Below, piece by piece: positions 37,401-47,742 of a stretch of 48,990 nt of DNA (positions are counted from its first letter, which is position 1; each line of letters opens with the position of its first letter). The stretch is from positions 1 through 48,990 of the forward strand of contig CAZSUW010000007.1 of assembly GCA_964610115.1 (NCBI GenBank). Direction: 5' to 3'. The translations under genes and the position numbers were made by a program. The notes beneath the pieces were generated by a model. It saw nothing but the letters and a program-made list of their open reading frames with translations. It did no database searches and was not told the DNA's origin. Source of the stretch: Litorimonas sp964610115 (GTDB lineage Bacteria; Pseudomonadota; Alphaproteobacteria; Caulobacterales; Maricaulaceae).

Positions 37401-40400
37401 CAGCTCACAGACGCGATCAGGTTATCGTTCACCGTGATCGGCGTCGTCAGGGTCACATTGCCGGTATTGGTGACGACATAGTCATAGTCGACCACATCGC
37501 CGGGTTGTTCGAAATTGATATTCGTTGCGGTCTTCACAACCTCCATAGAGGGCTGCTGATCCGCATTCACGGTCGCCGTGTCACCGGCCGGGGCCAACGT
37601 GCCGCCCGCTGGCGTCGCTGTGGCTTCGGCGACATTCGTCACGTCACCCGCATCCAGATCGGCTTGCGTGACCGTATAGCTCGCCGTGCAGACCACGACC
37701 TCACCCGGATCGAGCGCCGCATCGTTATTGCCTTGAGCCGCGACATCACAGCTCACGGTCGCGATCTTGTCATCGCTGACGACCAGGTCTGTCACCAATA
37801 CATTGCCGGTATTGGACACAGTATAGTCATAAGTCAGCACATCACCGACAGCCGCAAAGCTTGTTTCATTAGCGGTTTTCACAAGGGTCAGTTCGGGCTG
37901 CTGATCCGCATCCACAGTTTCTGTCGCTGTGGCCGGGTCCAGCGGGCCGCCTGCTGGCGTCCCTGTGGCTTCGGCATTGTTAGTGACAAAGCCCGCGTCC
38001 AGATCCGCTTGGGTGACGGTGTCTGTCCCCGTACAGATGACAGTCTCGCCCGGATCTAGCACGGTATCGCCATTGCCTTGCGCGGCGACGGCGCAGGTAA
38101 CGCTTGCAATCCGGTCATCTGTTACGCTCACATCTGTAATGCGCACATTGCCGCTATTCGTCAGGCTATAGCTATAGCTCAGCGTATCGCCGACGGCGTC
38201 AAAGTCGGCTTCCGCCGCTTCTTTGACCAAGCTCAGCGCCGGGCTTTGCGTGGCGGTCACGGTGTCAGAGGCATCAGCCGATGTTGTCGTCCCGTCTGTC
38301 GCACGCGCCGTATTGGTGATGCTGCCTGCATCCAAATCATCTTGGCGAACCTCATAATCCATCTCGCAAGACAGCGTTGCGCCAGGGGCCAGTCCGCCTG
38401 CGGGCAGAGCGTCGCAGACCACCATACGCGGGGGCTGGACCTTGTCATCGTCAACCGTAATCGGATCGGTGATCGAGACATTGCCCGTATTGGTCACGGT
38501 GAAATCATAGGTGATGATATCCCCAACAGCGGCCACAGTTGTGGTCCGCGCCGTTTTGACGAGGGCCAGGGCTGGCATCTGATCGGCGTTGACGGTTTCC
38601 GTATCTGTCGCCGGGGCGAGCGTACCGCCCGCCGGAGTGCCCGATGTGGTGGCAATGTTTGTGACAGAGCCGGCATCCAGATCAGCCTGAGAGACAGTGT
38701 CGGTCGCCGTACACGTCGTAGACGCGCCCGGGGCCAGAGTCGTGACAGGGCAGCTGACAGAGGCAATACGGTCATCAGAGACGCTAATCGCTGTGATCTC
38801 GACATTGCCCGTATTGGTAACGTCATATTCGTAAGTCAGCGTGTCGCCGACAGCCGCAAAGGTCGTTGTCGTCGCGCGCTTATCAACGGACAGGCTTGGC
38901 GTCTGTGTGCCGTTAACGGTTGCGGTATCTGTCGGCGGGGTCAGTGTGCCGCCCGTTGGCGTGCCGGACACACTGGCAATGTTTGTGACAGAACCCGCAT
39001 TCAGATCGTCTTGCGTGACGGTGTAATCCGCTGAACAGGTTGTGCTCGCACCCGGCGCCAATGTCGAAACAGGGCAGCTGACAGACGCGATCTTGTCGTC
39101 AGAGACGCTGATCCCGTTAATCGTCACATTGCCGGTATTGGCCACGTCAAATTCGTAAGACAGCACGTCGCCGACTGCGGCAAAATCTGTGTCAAGCGCG
39201 CGCTTGGCAATGGTCATAGCCGGAGCGGGGTTTTCAACCGTGACGGTTTCATCAGCTGTCGTATTGGGCAGCGTGCCTTGGGCCGGTGTCGCACTGACTT
39301 GCGCGCGGTTTGCCAAAGGCGCCCCCGCATCCAGATCGGCTTGGACAACCGTGTAAGTCGCCGTGAAAGTCGCCGACGCGCCAACGGGCAGGCTGGCAAC
39401 ATTAGCCGGTGTTATTGCAGAGAGCGTCCCTGCCCCGTCCTGCACATCAGACACGCTGACGTCAGTCAGGCTGACATTGCCCGTGTTTCTGACGGTGTAA
39501 GTATAGGTCACGATATCGCCGACGGCCAGATCGCTATCCGGACTCGCGACTTTTGTGAAATCAACAAGCGGTGTGCCGGGCTCAAGCGTAATTGTCTCAT
39601 CATCCGTTGGCGGCGTGAACGTGCCGCCTGCCGGTGTCGCATTGGCTGTCGCTGTATTGGTGATCGCCGCGCCGGCATCAATGTCGGCTTGGGTCACGGT
39701 ATAGGTCGCTGTGAAATCAACAGACGCACCCGGCGCGAGGCTGGCCACATTGGCGGGTGTAATCGCGGACAATGTGCCGGTACCGCTATGCACGTCGGTA
39801 ACGCTCGCATTGGTCAGGCCGACATTACCCGTATTGGTCAGTGTATAGGTATAGGTGATGACATCACCCACAGCGATATTCGCCGTGACATCTGCCATTT
39901 TGACGAGCGTCGCTGCCGGGGCGGGGGTTTCCACGTCAACCGTTTCATCAGCCGTGACAGGATCGAGCACACCTTGGGCCGGCGTGGCCGAGACAGTGGC
40001 GGTATTGCCAATGGTCGATCCCGCATCAATGTCGGCTTGGGTCACAGTGTAATCCGCCGTGAACGTCACGCTATCGCCGACAGCGAGGGTCGCGACACTG
40101 GCTGGGGTGATCGCGCCGAGCGTGCCCGTGCCGTTATGGACGTCTGATACGCTGATCGCTGACAGGCTGACATTACCCGTATTCGTCACAAGGTAGGAAT
40201 AGGTGATGACGTCACCCACGGCGAGATCCGTATCGTTAGACGCGGTTTTCACCATGGTCATCGCCGGATCAGCCTGTTCGAGCGCGACAGACGCATTCGC
40301 GGTTGGATCGGTCAGTGTGCCGCGCGCGGGCGTTGCCGTCCCTGCCGCCATGTTCGTGATCGGTGTTCCCGCATCAATATCGGCTTGCAGGACTTCGTAA

Positions 40401-43400
40401 GTCGCTGTGAAGGTCGCAGTGTCACCCGGCAGGAGCGACGCCACAGTAGCCGGCGCGATGGCAGAGAGCGACCCCGCGCCCTGATGCACGTCAGACACAC
40501 TCACATCTGTCAGGGTCACATTGCCCGTATTGGTCGCAACGTAAGTATAGGTAATAATGTCGCCCACGGCCGCATCACTGGTGATGGACGGTGTCTTGGT
40601 CAGGGTCATGGCTGGATTTGCCACTTCCATCGAGACGGATTCCGAGTCTGTAACCGGTGCTAAGCTGCCTGTGGCTGGCGTCGCTGACAGGGTGGCCGTA
40701 TTGGTGACATCTGTTCCGCCGTCCACATCGGCTTGCGTGATTGTATAAGACGCCGTGAAATCGACCGCCGCCCCGGGGGCCAGGCTCGTCACAGTCGTCG
40801 GGGTTACCGCTGACAACGTGCCCGTGCCGCTATGCGCGTCGGCTACGCTCACATCAGACAAGGTCACATTGCCCGTATTGGTAACAGTGTAGGTATAGGT
40901 GATGACATCGCCAACATCCGCACCCGCAGTTTGGTCGGCTGTCTTGACCAATGTCGCGGCTGGCGCCGGATCTTCGACCGTGACAGTTTCTGACGCATCA
41001 ACGGGCGCAAGCGTGCCACTGGCGGGCGTAGCGGTCACTGTCGCCGTATTGGTGATGTCCGCATCCGCTTCAATATCAGCAAGTGTGACAGTGTAATCGG
41101 CGGTGAAATCAACGAAGTCACCCGGTGCAATGCTGGCGCTCGTCGGGCTGATCGCGGACAAAGTCCCCTGCCCGCTATGGACGTCAGAAACGCTAACGTC
41201 TGACAGGCTGATATTACCCGTATTCGTGACACGATAGGTATAGGTGATCACATCGCCGACTGCGACATCTGTGTCGTTAGAGGCTGTCTTTACCATTGTC
41301 ATGGCCGGCGCAGGCGTTTCAACGCTAACGCTTTCATCGGCGGTCGGCGCTGTCAGGCTGCCCCGCTCAGGCGTCGCCGCGCCTGTCGCCGTATTGGTAA
41401 TGGCGGTCGCAGCATCAATATCGGCCTGTGTGACCGTATAGTCGGCGGTGAAATCGGCAAAGGCGTCCGGTGCCAGGCTTGGGACTGAGGCAGGCGTAAT
41501 CGCGCCGAGGGTTCCCGTGCCGCTATGAACGTCTGACACGCTGACATCGGTCAGGGTCACGTCGCCGGTATTTGTAAAGCGGTATGTGTAGGTGATGACA
41601 TCGCCCGCTTGGACATCCGTGTCGTCTGAGGCGGTTTTAGTCAGCGTAGAGGCGGGTGCTGGCGCCGCCACCGTGACGGTGGCATCAGCCGTTTGATCGG
41701 CAAGCGTGCCGCGGGCGGGCGTGTAAGCGGCGGTCGCAGTGTTGGTGATATCTGTACCCGCATCAAAGTCGGCTTGGGTCACGACATAAGTGGCGGTGAA
41801 CGTCCCGTTGGCGCCGGGGGCGATCGACTGGCTGGCGGGGGAGATGGCAGAAAGTGTGCCTGTACCGGACTGAACATCACTGACTGTGGCGTCGAGCGTC
41901 ACATTACCGGTATTTGTGACAGTATAAGTGTAAGTGATCGTATCACCTTCGCTGACATCGCTATCGGGCGATGCGAGCTTCGCAAATGTTGCCGCCGGGT
42001 TTGGCGCGACGAGAGTAATTGTCTCCATCGCATCCACATCAGCGACGGTGCCACGTTTGGGCACACCGCTCACTGTGGCGGTGTTACTAATCGTATTGTC
42101 TGCATCCAGGTCGCCTTGCTGGACGACATAGGTCGCCGTGAAAGTCGCCGTCTCGGTCGGGGCGAGATCATCGACTTCCAGCGGATCCATAGACGACAAC
42201 GTGCCGACACCGCCATGCGCGTCAGAAATCGTGACGTCATCCATGGTGATGTTACCCGTATTGGTGACGACATACGTATAAGTGATCGTCTCACCGACTG
42301 CGACATCGGTGTCGTTGGATGCTGTCTTGGTCAGCGTCATACTATTATTGGCAGGCGGTCCCGGAATGGTCAGCGTACCTGACACATTGCCGAGCTGCCC
42401 TTCAGTTGGGTTGGCCGTGACTTGGGCCGTATTCACAAAGACGATGTCGTCGTCGATGTTTTGCTGCGTCACAACGTGCTGACCCGTACAGGTCATAGTC
42501 TCGCCGGAAACCAGCGAGGTCTGCGGGCAGGACACAGCCCCAGTAATGAAGCTGTCTGTCACGACAATGCTATTGAGCTGCACAGATCCGATATTGCGAA
42601 CCTCAAAGCTATAATTGATGATGTCGCCAACGGCGGTGTAATCGGTGCGGTCCGCCGTTTTGATGATCTCAATGCCGGGCGCAACTTCGGGTGTCCCTGT
42701 GGCGTCATTCCCGTCGTCAAAGAACCAGAAGTTATCGCCACGATTATTCGTCCAACCATCAGAATCATTGATGAACGGTGTCGTGCTGCCCGTGGTAAGA
42801 ATGTTGTTGAGCAAACCCGGAACCGGCGTCAGGTCAAACCAACCCGTGCTGGTTTCTGAACTGCCCTGGTTACGGAAGCAATTTTCAAAGCCAAGCGATG
42901 TGTCGCCCGCAAAATTGGTTCTTTCGACAGAGTTTGCCGGAAGATCAGATAGATTTGTAACGGTGATCCCGTTAATCTCGAACTCAACATCCTGATAATC
43001 GAAATTGTTATTAGAGCCAGAACTGCCTGTGGACGCATCACAGGTATCCCCATCCCGCGCTGTTAAGCGCGCATAGCCTTCAACAATAGACCCGCCGAAA
43101 TAATCCGTACAGGACACAATACCACAGTTCAGCGCTTGGGCTGGGCCTAGCTGAAATTCGGGTGATCCACGGAACGCCGCAGGATTACCCGTTAGCTGGA
43201 AGCCGCGGAACTGCGTCGACGGGTTCACAAACTGGTAGTATATATTGCCGTTCGCCCCGATCAGCACGAACATTGTGCCGCCCACAGCCGGGTAGGTATT
43301 CGGAATAGGACCGTTCCCGTTCGGCACCGTTTCTGTGAACGGGGTCGCCTGCGCAGGCATACACACAGCCGCCATCCCAGCGATCGCCAGCGTCGCAGCG

Positions 43401-43510
43401 GCCAGATAGCGGCCTGATATGCGGATCATTCGCTGTAGGACCCCGCGGCGTTTAAAAGCGCGGCGGGCACCAGCGGATGGGGCCACAGAACGATTTCGCG
43501 TATAAGTCAT
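31426..43510 (-). CDS. Giant DUF11-repeat surface protein, N-terminal part (3' end in gap)
   Basis: About 4,030 codons up to the gap. A long signal sequence (from MTYTRNRSV at 43510, or MIRISGRY at 43429) has the hydrophobic core LAAATLAIAGMAAV and cleavage region PAQA-TPF. A unique N-terminal domain of about 220 residues with several cysteines follows. Then come 34 DUF11-like repeats of about 110 residues. Each opens with a K(T/R)A...VGD and Y-x-V-TNTGNV pattern and ends with VTQADLDAG and TNTA. Repeats 2-10 lack cysteine; repeat 1 and repeats 11-34 carry a cysteine pair (SCP ... LTC). With the gap closed, the full protein is about 6,000 residues. An ATG at 43531 is also possible. Expression is probably controlled from the 43.5-44.1 kb spacer. 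Confidence 0.85.
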
Positions 43511-44084
43511 GCGCCCACACAGGCGATGCAAGTCTTACCAATATATTAGTGGAGGTTGCCGAAGACACTGAACAAAGACTTAACGTTCAGTTTCAGTTCA
43601 AAAGCGTTAATTGCGACGCTCGGTTTTGACGCTAAGTCCTTGTATTTGTGTAGCGTCCTGTATGCCCGAATTAACCTCTTCTGCGAAAACCACACAATCT
43701 TGCGTTGATTTTACGGTTTAATATTCCCTAAAATTTCCAATACTTACGAATAGAGAGAAGGAGCGGCTGAAAGAAGATTTATATCTTCCAATTTGTTCGT
43801 TGGAAATCTTCCGAAAATTTGATCCGTGTCAATGTAAGCTCTTTGCGGAATGCCGCCAGGGCATCAAAACTGATTCACAATCCCGCCCTCTCACCCGCTC
43901 TCAATGCCGTTAAAGTCGATAAAATCTGCCGTTTAAGAGTTAGGTTACTTTTAAGGCGTTAGAGACCGCCTAGGCGCCGATAGTATTGGTCGTCTTGCCG
44001 ACGGGCAAAAACCCGCAGGCATAAGACGCGCCATCAATCGAAAAGAAAACCAGAGACCCGCGCTCGCAAAGATCTATAACGACA
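43511..44084. promoter_or_regulatory. Divergent spacer between giant adhesin gene and HxlR regulator gene
   Basis: About 570 bases with no supported gene. It must contain the promoter and leader of the giant gene (minus) and the promoter of the HxlR gene (plus). A compact inverted repeat lies at 43773-43788 (GAAGAT, TTAT, ATCTTC). A second at 43786-43805 (TTCCAA ... TTGGAA) overlaps it, so the two hairpins exclude each other. The HxlR-type protein encoded next door could act here. No known operator was recognised. Confidence 0.4.
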
Positions 44085-44579
44085 ATGCCAAAGACTTATC
44101 CAAAGCCCGATATCGCGCCGCCTATCTTTTACCAATTAGACGCCTGCCCCGTGCGCGAAGTGCTGCAATATCACATAAATAAATGGTCCATTCTGACACT
44201 CGCCCACCTGTCCTTTGGGTCGCACCGGTTTTCAGAGCTTTTAGGCGCGATCCCGGATGTCAGTCAGCGCATGCTGACGCAAACCTTACGGCGATTGGAA
44301 CGTGACGGCCTGGTGGAGCGCACCGCGCAAGCCACGGTTCCGCCCCGCGTGGATTACGCGTTGACGGAAACCGGACGCACCATCCTTCCGGCCCTACAAG
44401 CCTTGCTGGAATGGGGGGCTAGTCATCGGCCACAGATTGAAGCCGCCCGCGCGGCGTTTGATGACGAGGCCAAACCCAAAACCTTGGCGGAGAAAGCGCA
44501 AAGCCTAGAAACGTCCAAAGCCGAACGCGCCGCCGCCCGCCTTGAACGCCGACGGGATGTCCTGCTTCGTCGCGCGTAA
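44085..44579 (+). CDS. HxlR-family winged-helix transcriptional regulator
   Basis: 164 residues. The pattern CPVREVLQYHINKWSILTLA, then HRFSELLGAIPDVSQRMLTQ, LRRLERDGLVERTA and PPRVDYALTETGR, is diagnostic for the MarR-like HxlR family (HTH about 30-110). The C-terminal 45 residues are charged and helical (TLAEKAQSLETSKAERAAAR), longer than usual for the family. HxlR proteins respond to aldehydes, redox or other signals; the ligand here is unknown. It is divergent from the giant adhesin gene, a possible target, and convergent with the rep gene (54 bases). Confidence 0.85.
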   Translation: MPKTYPKPDIAPPIFYQLDACPVREVLQYHINKWSILTLAHLSFGSHRFSELLGAIPDVSQRMLTQTLRRLERDGLVERTAQATVPPRVDYALTETGRTILPALQALLEWGASHRPQIEAARAAFDDEAKPKTLAEKAQSLETSKAERAAARLERRRDVLLRRA

Positions 44580-44633
44580 ACGCCGCGGGACTTACATAAC
44601 CCCCTCACCCCGTCTTTAGAGCAATCTTTAGCG

Positions 44634-46082
44634 TCAGTCGGGATCAGGAAGATCGACAAAAGCGCTAAACCGCGCGGCCACGGCCGGGGCTTTCAAGCCC
44701 CCCCGCTTATAGTCCGCGCGCAGGAACGGCTTGTCCAAAGTCGGCAGGAATTTTGCCAAAATAGCGTCTTTCGCGTCCGGGGTTTGCGCTTCGAACCACG
44801 CTAACGCCGCCTCTACGCGGGCGAGGCGCGCCTGTTTTTCCTGCTCTTTGGCTAAGGCGTCCGCTTTCGCCGCGTCTCTCGCTTTGGCCTCGCGACGGGC
44901 CCGTGCCTCAGCACTCGGGCCAGAACCCGTTTTCGCTTTTGCTTTTGGGGAGTCTTTATAGTCATCTGTGACGGCTGCCTTGAGAAAGCCGGCGACGCTG
45001 ACAACTTTGCCGGACTTCGCCTTTGTTTCGACCATATCCAGCTTCGCACTGACATAGTCTTCGCCATGTTGACGGATCCAGGCTTCGGACAGCTTCGGCC
45101 CGATACCCGCGGCTGCTAAGCGCTGATAAACAGTCGTCGCCCTCACCCCATCATCGTCACCCACATCCAGCAGCGGGATTTGCGCATTGGCCTTAATCAG
45201 GAAGCGCAGTTCAACGATTGAGCGGCCTTTACGCTTAAACTCAGGCGTGATCTCTATATCTGAAACACGGTTGATCTCACGCACGGTTGGTTTGATGATC
45301 TTAGCATTCAGATGCTTGAACTGGCGATAATAGTCGCTCTCATTCACACCCATGAGGCGGCGGAACGTCTCGAGCGTCCACCACCCGGTTGAGCCAGTCT
45401 TTTTAAACCGGTAGCAGTTTTCATATAAAGCGAGCGCGTGCCCAGAGCGAAACTTCCGCTGCACGCTCATATTAATACTGGCATAAATGTGCGGATTATA
45501 GAGCTTTTCCGCTAAGGCTGGGCTGTAGCCATAGCGGCAGCGGCCTTTGGACAGCACGGCGTGCGAGAGCAGGCTCGAAACGCCCCACTCCACCTCTTGC
45601 TGATTATCACCCAAAATGTTCCATTCCGCATGAATGCTGGCAAGGGCTTTCAAGGCCGTCTTCAAAGGCGCGCGATCATTGGAATCATAGCCCAGCATGA
45701 CGCATAGTGTCTTTTCGTCAATCTCATGCTCGGTCTGGGTCAGCAGTTGATCATAGGCATTCAACAAGAGCACATTAGAGAGCTTTCGCTGCAATAGCGA
45801 TAAGTGGCCATCGGTATGGATCGCGGCGACATGTTTTTTGAGCGGCCGGGATTGCAGGCTCTCATGTGGGGCAACAACCCGGATAGACGGCTTTGCTTTG
45901 CGTTTTCGGGGCCGCGCCCGGGTCTTTGGGGTCTCTGATCCTACCTTCTGCCCCTTTAGAGCAGCGGAATCGGCTGTGCCTAGCAAGTCACCTTGTGGGT
46001 TTGTGTGGAATGCAACATCCTCATGAGTAGGTTTTTGTACATGGGCACGAGGCCTAACACGGCTTTTAGTGCTCTGAGTCAT
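44634..46082 (-). CDS. repA: Plasmid replication initiator, Rep_3 family
   Basis: 482 residues from ATG 46082, which has AGGGTAGG upstream; an ORF start at 46268 would run back into the iterons. The central region (about 90-310) has the Rep_3 pattern: LLQRKLSNVLLLNAYDQL, then LCVMLGYDSNDRAPLKTAL, YGYSPALAEKL and SGHALALYENCYRF, forming two winged-helix domains that bind iterons and open the origin. The N-terminal 90 residues are basic. The C-terminal part (about 380-450) is an Ala/Lys/Arg/Glu-rich helix of uncertain role. It is transcribed away from the iteron array at 46240-46990, as expected for autoregulated iteron plasmids. Confidence 0.88.
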   Translation of the reverse strand: MTQSTKSRVRPRAHVQKPTHEDVAFHTNPQGDLLGTADSAALKGQKVGSETPKTRARPRKRKAKPSIRVVAPHESLQSRPLKKHVAAIHTDGHLSLLQRKLSNVLLLNAYDQLLTQTEHEIDEKTLCVMLGYDSNDRAPLKTALKALASIHAEWNILGDNQQEVEWGVSSLLSHAVLSKGRCRYGYSPALAEKLYNPHIYASINMSVQRKFRSGHALALYENCYRFKKTGSTGWWTLETFRRLMGVNESDYYRQFKHLNAKIIKPTVREINRVSDIEITPEFKRKGRSIVELRFLIKANAQIPLLDVGDDDGVRATTVYQRLAAAGIGPKLSEAWIRQHGEDYVSAKLDMVETKAKSGKVVSVAGFLKAAVTDDYKDSPKAKAKTGSGPSAEARARREAKARDAAKADALAKEQEKQARLARVEAALAWFEAQTPDAKDAILAKFLPTLDKPFLRADYKRGGLKAPAVAARFSAFVDLPDPD

Positions 46083-46239
46083 GCGCCTACCCTCTGCCCA
46101 AATACGCAATAGCGGCGATGATGGGTTCTGAGAAAATCTTCGAAACATCGCCGAAGTCCCCGACACTTGAGCTCCGTCGGGTACTTTGCACAACCCCTTG
46201 CGTTTGAGGTACCATAGGTCAAGCGAGACCGAGGTACCT
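46083..46239 (-). promoter_or_regulatory. repA upstream region
   Basis: Leader and promoter region of repA between its start and the first iteron. It contains a partial iteron (GGGTACTTT at 46179-46187) and two copies of GAGGTACC (46206 and 46231), so RepA binding here could autoregulate the gene. This is inferred from the motif match. Confidence 0.35.
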
Positions 46240-46990
46240 GATCCCGTAAATGGGTGCATAAGAGCCATGTTTTACAGGAGGGATGCCGATGTTGTCCTGT
46301 AAATGGGCACTTTATCCGATTAAACAGGTACGTGACGGGTGATCTGCCCGTGCAAACTATAGGCGGCAACCCTATCTGATTCGATCCGATTCGCCCTTTG
46401 CGCGGTCCATTCGGGGAATATGCTGTGCCTCTCATCATTCCTAAAGACTGCCATCAGACGGGCATACCGGGGATGAATTACGTGTTCGCCATCTTACCCT
46501 ATTGAATTCTCGATATATTTTAGGTGAATTCCCGCGAATAAATAGGGACCCAATCACGGGGGATCGTCCAATAAGCACCCCGTCCAATACCGCCTAAGCG
46601 GGATCTTATCCTGTAAACGGGTCCCTTTAGGACGATTTTTCAACTCAGGACGTGCTGAAAGCCCCGATCCGACCATGACTGACGATCATATGGGTCACGC
46701 GATTCGAAATGCGAGCTCGTTGTCCTGCAAATGGGTACTTTTGATTCGCGCCCTGTCCCGACCCGATGACATCCTATCCTGTAAGTGGGTCCCTTTTAGG
46801 TGTCACCGGACCGGTTTCAAATAGCTCGCTCCGCTCCCAGCCTGAGCAGACTGACGGGGCTCAGGTTTGCCCAAACGCGGCCTATCCCGTACACAGGTCC
46901 CTTTCATCCTGCTCTCCTACGCCCCTCTTCCTGCATATTGGTTCGTCAGGTCCCGCTATTGGGTCCCTTTCGTCCTGTATTTAGGGTCTC
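46240..46990. repeat. Iteron array, probable replication origin
   Basis: At least eight direct copies of an about 20-base element resembling ATCCTGTAAATGGGTCCCTT start near 46240, 46293, 46608, 46721, 46776, 46884, 46950 and 46972. A copy in opposite orientation lies at 46540-46562, and partial or degenerate copies at 46179, 46268 and 46571. The copies vary mainly in the middle (TGTAAAT, CGTACAC, CGCTATT). The AT-rich stretch 46501-46545 could be the unwinding element. The layout next to repA is that of an iteron-controlled plasmid origin. No DnaA box was clearly seen. Confidence 0.8.
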
Positions 46991-47122
46991 AAGACCGCAG
47001 TTTTCCTAGATTTTAAGAGGGCCTTCCGTCCTCTAAACAAAGTAAACTTACTAAACGACTCAAACACAGAGTTTGGCGTTTCCTATGTTGAAACGATGAG
47101 AGGCAATCATTTCGGAGGATCA

Positions 47123-47215
47123 ATGATCTCAGATGTAATCAATACTCTGACATTTTCACCTATCTTGGTAGTTTTCTATATCTCAATCGATCCTGATAAG
47201 TTGCAAAGGAAATGA
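47123..47215 (+). CDS. Candidate 30-residue hydrophobic peptide
   Basis: ATG 47123 is preceded by TCGGAGGATCA, an excellent ribosome site. The peptide has an acidic start (MISDVINTL), a hydrophobic core (SPILVVFYISI) and a charged end (DPDKLQRK). Its stop overlaps the next tiny ORF (ATGA). Short membrane-active peptides of this shape occur as type I toxins on plasmids, but I see no sequence match to a named family. It could also be chance. Not supported by homology. Confidence 0.3.
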   Translation: MISDVINTLTFSPILVVFYISIDPDKLQRK

Positions 47216-47268
47216 TGGCTAACGCAAATCGCGTAACTTTTAATGTTCCTATCGCCTTCGCGGTATGA
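47212..47268 (+). CDS. Candidate 18-residue ORF overlapping the previous stop
   Basis: Starts at ATG 47212 (or 47215) inside the ATGA overlap with the 30-residue ORF, and is preceded by AAAGGA. It encodes MMANANRVTFNVPIAFAV. The RVTFNVP piece resembles the beta strand of ribbon-helix-helix repressors, so this may be a truncated remnant of such a gene. Very short and unproven. Confidence 0.2.
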   Translation: MMANANRVTFNVPIAFAV

Positions 47269-47514
47269 ATAGGACTGGCGCATGGGCGTTGCAGCGTTGA
47301 TCGCGCACAGATCGGGCCAAATCCCCGCTGACGAGCCCTCTGAGACCGTTTAGTGATAGTCCGCCGTCCATTACGCGATTATTTATTACCCATGCGCTAT
47401 AGTGCCCCTTGACCCTAAACCGGATAGCAAAAACGCACTTGCGCGCATATGATAGCAACGTTAACAATGGGCGCATGATATTATATGTTATCTATTGATA
47501 GTGCGCGAGGGCAT

Positions 47515-47555
47515 TTGATAGCAAATACTATCAATCAAACGCTTTTGCGTTTTTT
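47515..47555. promoter_or_regulatory. TGATAG/CTATCA palindrome and hairpin with T-run (left copy)
   Basis: A perfect palindrome with 7-base arms (TTGATAG, 6 bases, CTATCAA) lies at 47515-47534. Just after it, AAACGC-TTTT-GCGTTT followed by TTT (47537-47555) forms a short terminator-like hairpin. The same sequence returns at 47671-47710 across the gap. Its position upstream of parA suggests an operator or centromere-like site for the partition proteins. Confidence 0.4.
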
Positions 47556-47570
47556 GTTAACCTGCTAGCA

Positions 47571-47670
47571 NNNNNNNNNNNNNNNNNNNNNNNNNNNNNN
47601 NNNNNNNNNNNNNNNNNNNNNNNNNNNNNNNNNNNNNNNNNNNNNNNNNNNNNNNNNNNNNNNNNNNNNN
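47571..47670. other. Assembly gap of 100 N upstream of parA
   Basis: Exactly 100 N, flanked by identical 55-base copies (47516-47570 and 47671-47725). As with the other gap, this points to two contigs that overlap by 55 bases and were scaffolded without merging. The true distance may be shorter, or extra copies of the palindromic repeat may be hidden. Confidence 0.95.
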
Positions 47671-47728
47671 TGATAGCAAATACTATCAATCAAACGCTTT
47701 TGCGTTTTTTGTTAACCTGCTAGCAACG

Positions 47729-47742
47729 CTATCAGTTGATAG
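47729..47742. promoter_or_regulatory. CTATCA-GT-TGATAG palindrome upstream of parA
   Basis: A 14-base palindrome with perfect 6-base arms, about 90 bases before the parA start. The half-site TGATAG recurs at 47450, 47496 and 47516 and, across the gap, at 47671. This arrangement is typical of operators and parS-like sites bound by small ribbon-helix-helix partition proteins. Assignment is inference. Confidence 0.45.

Noticed and set aside
31426..43510. Regularly repeated DNA as a possible CRISPR array
   Set aside because: The units are about 330 bases, translate in one frame and diverge in codon positions. They are protein repeats.
46766..47009. Plus-strand ORFs of about 70 codons in the iteron array
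   Set aside because: They translate the iterons (repeated serine/proline/leucine-rich pieces) and have no ribosome site.
47249..47476. 75-codon minus-strand ORF near the origin
   Set aside because: No ribosome site, no recognisable domain, and it lies over palindromic non-coding sequence and a candidate tiny ORF.
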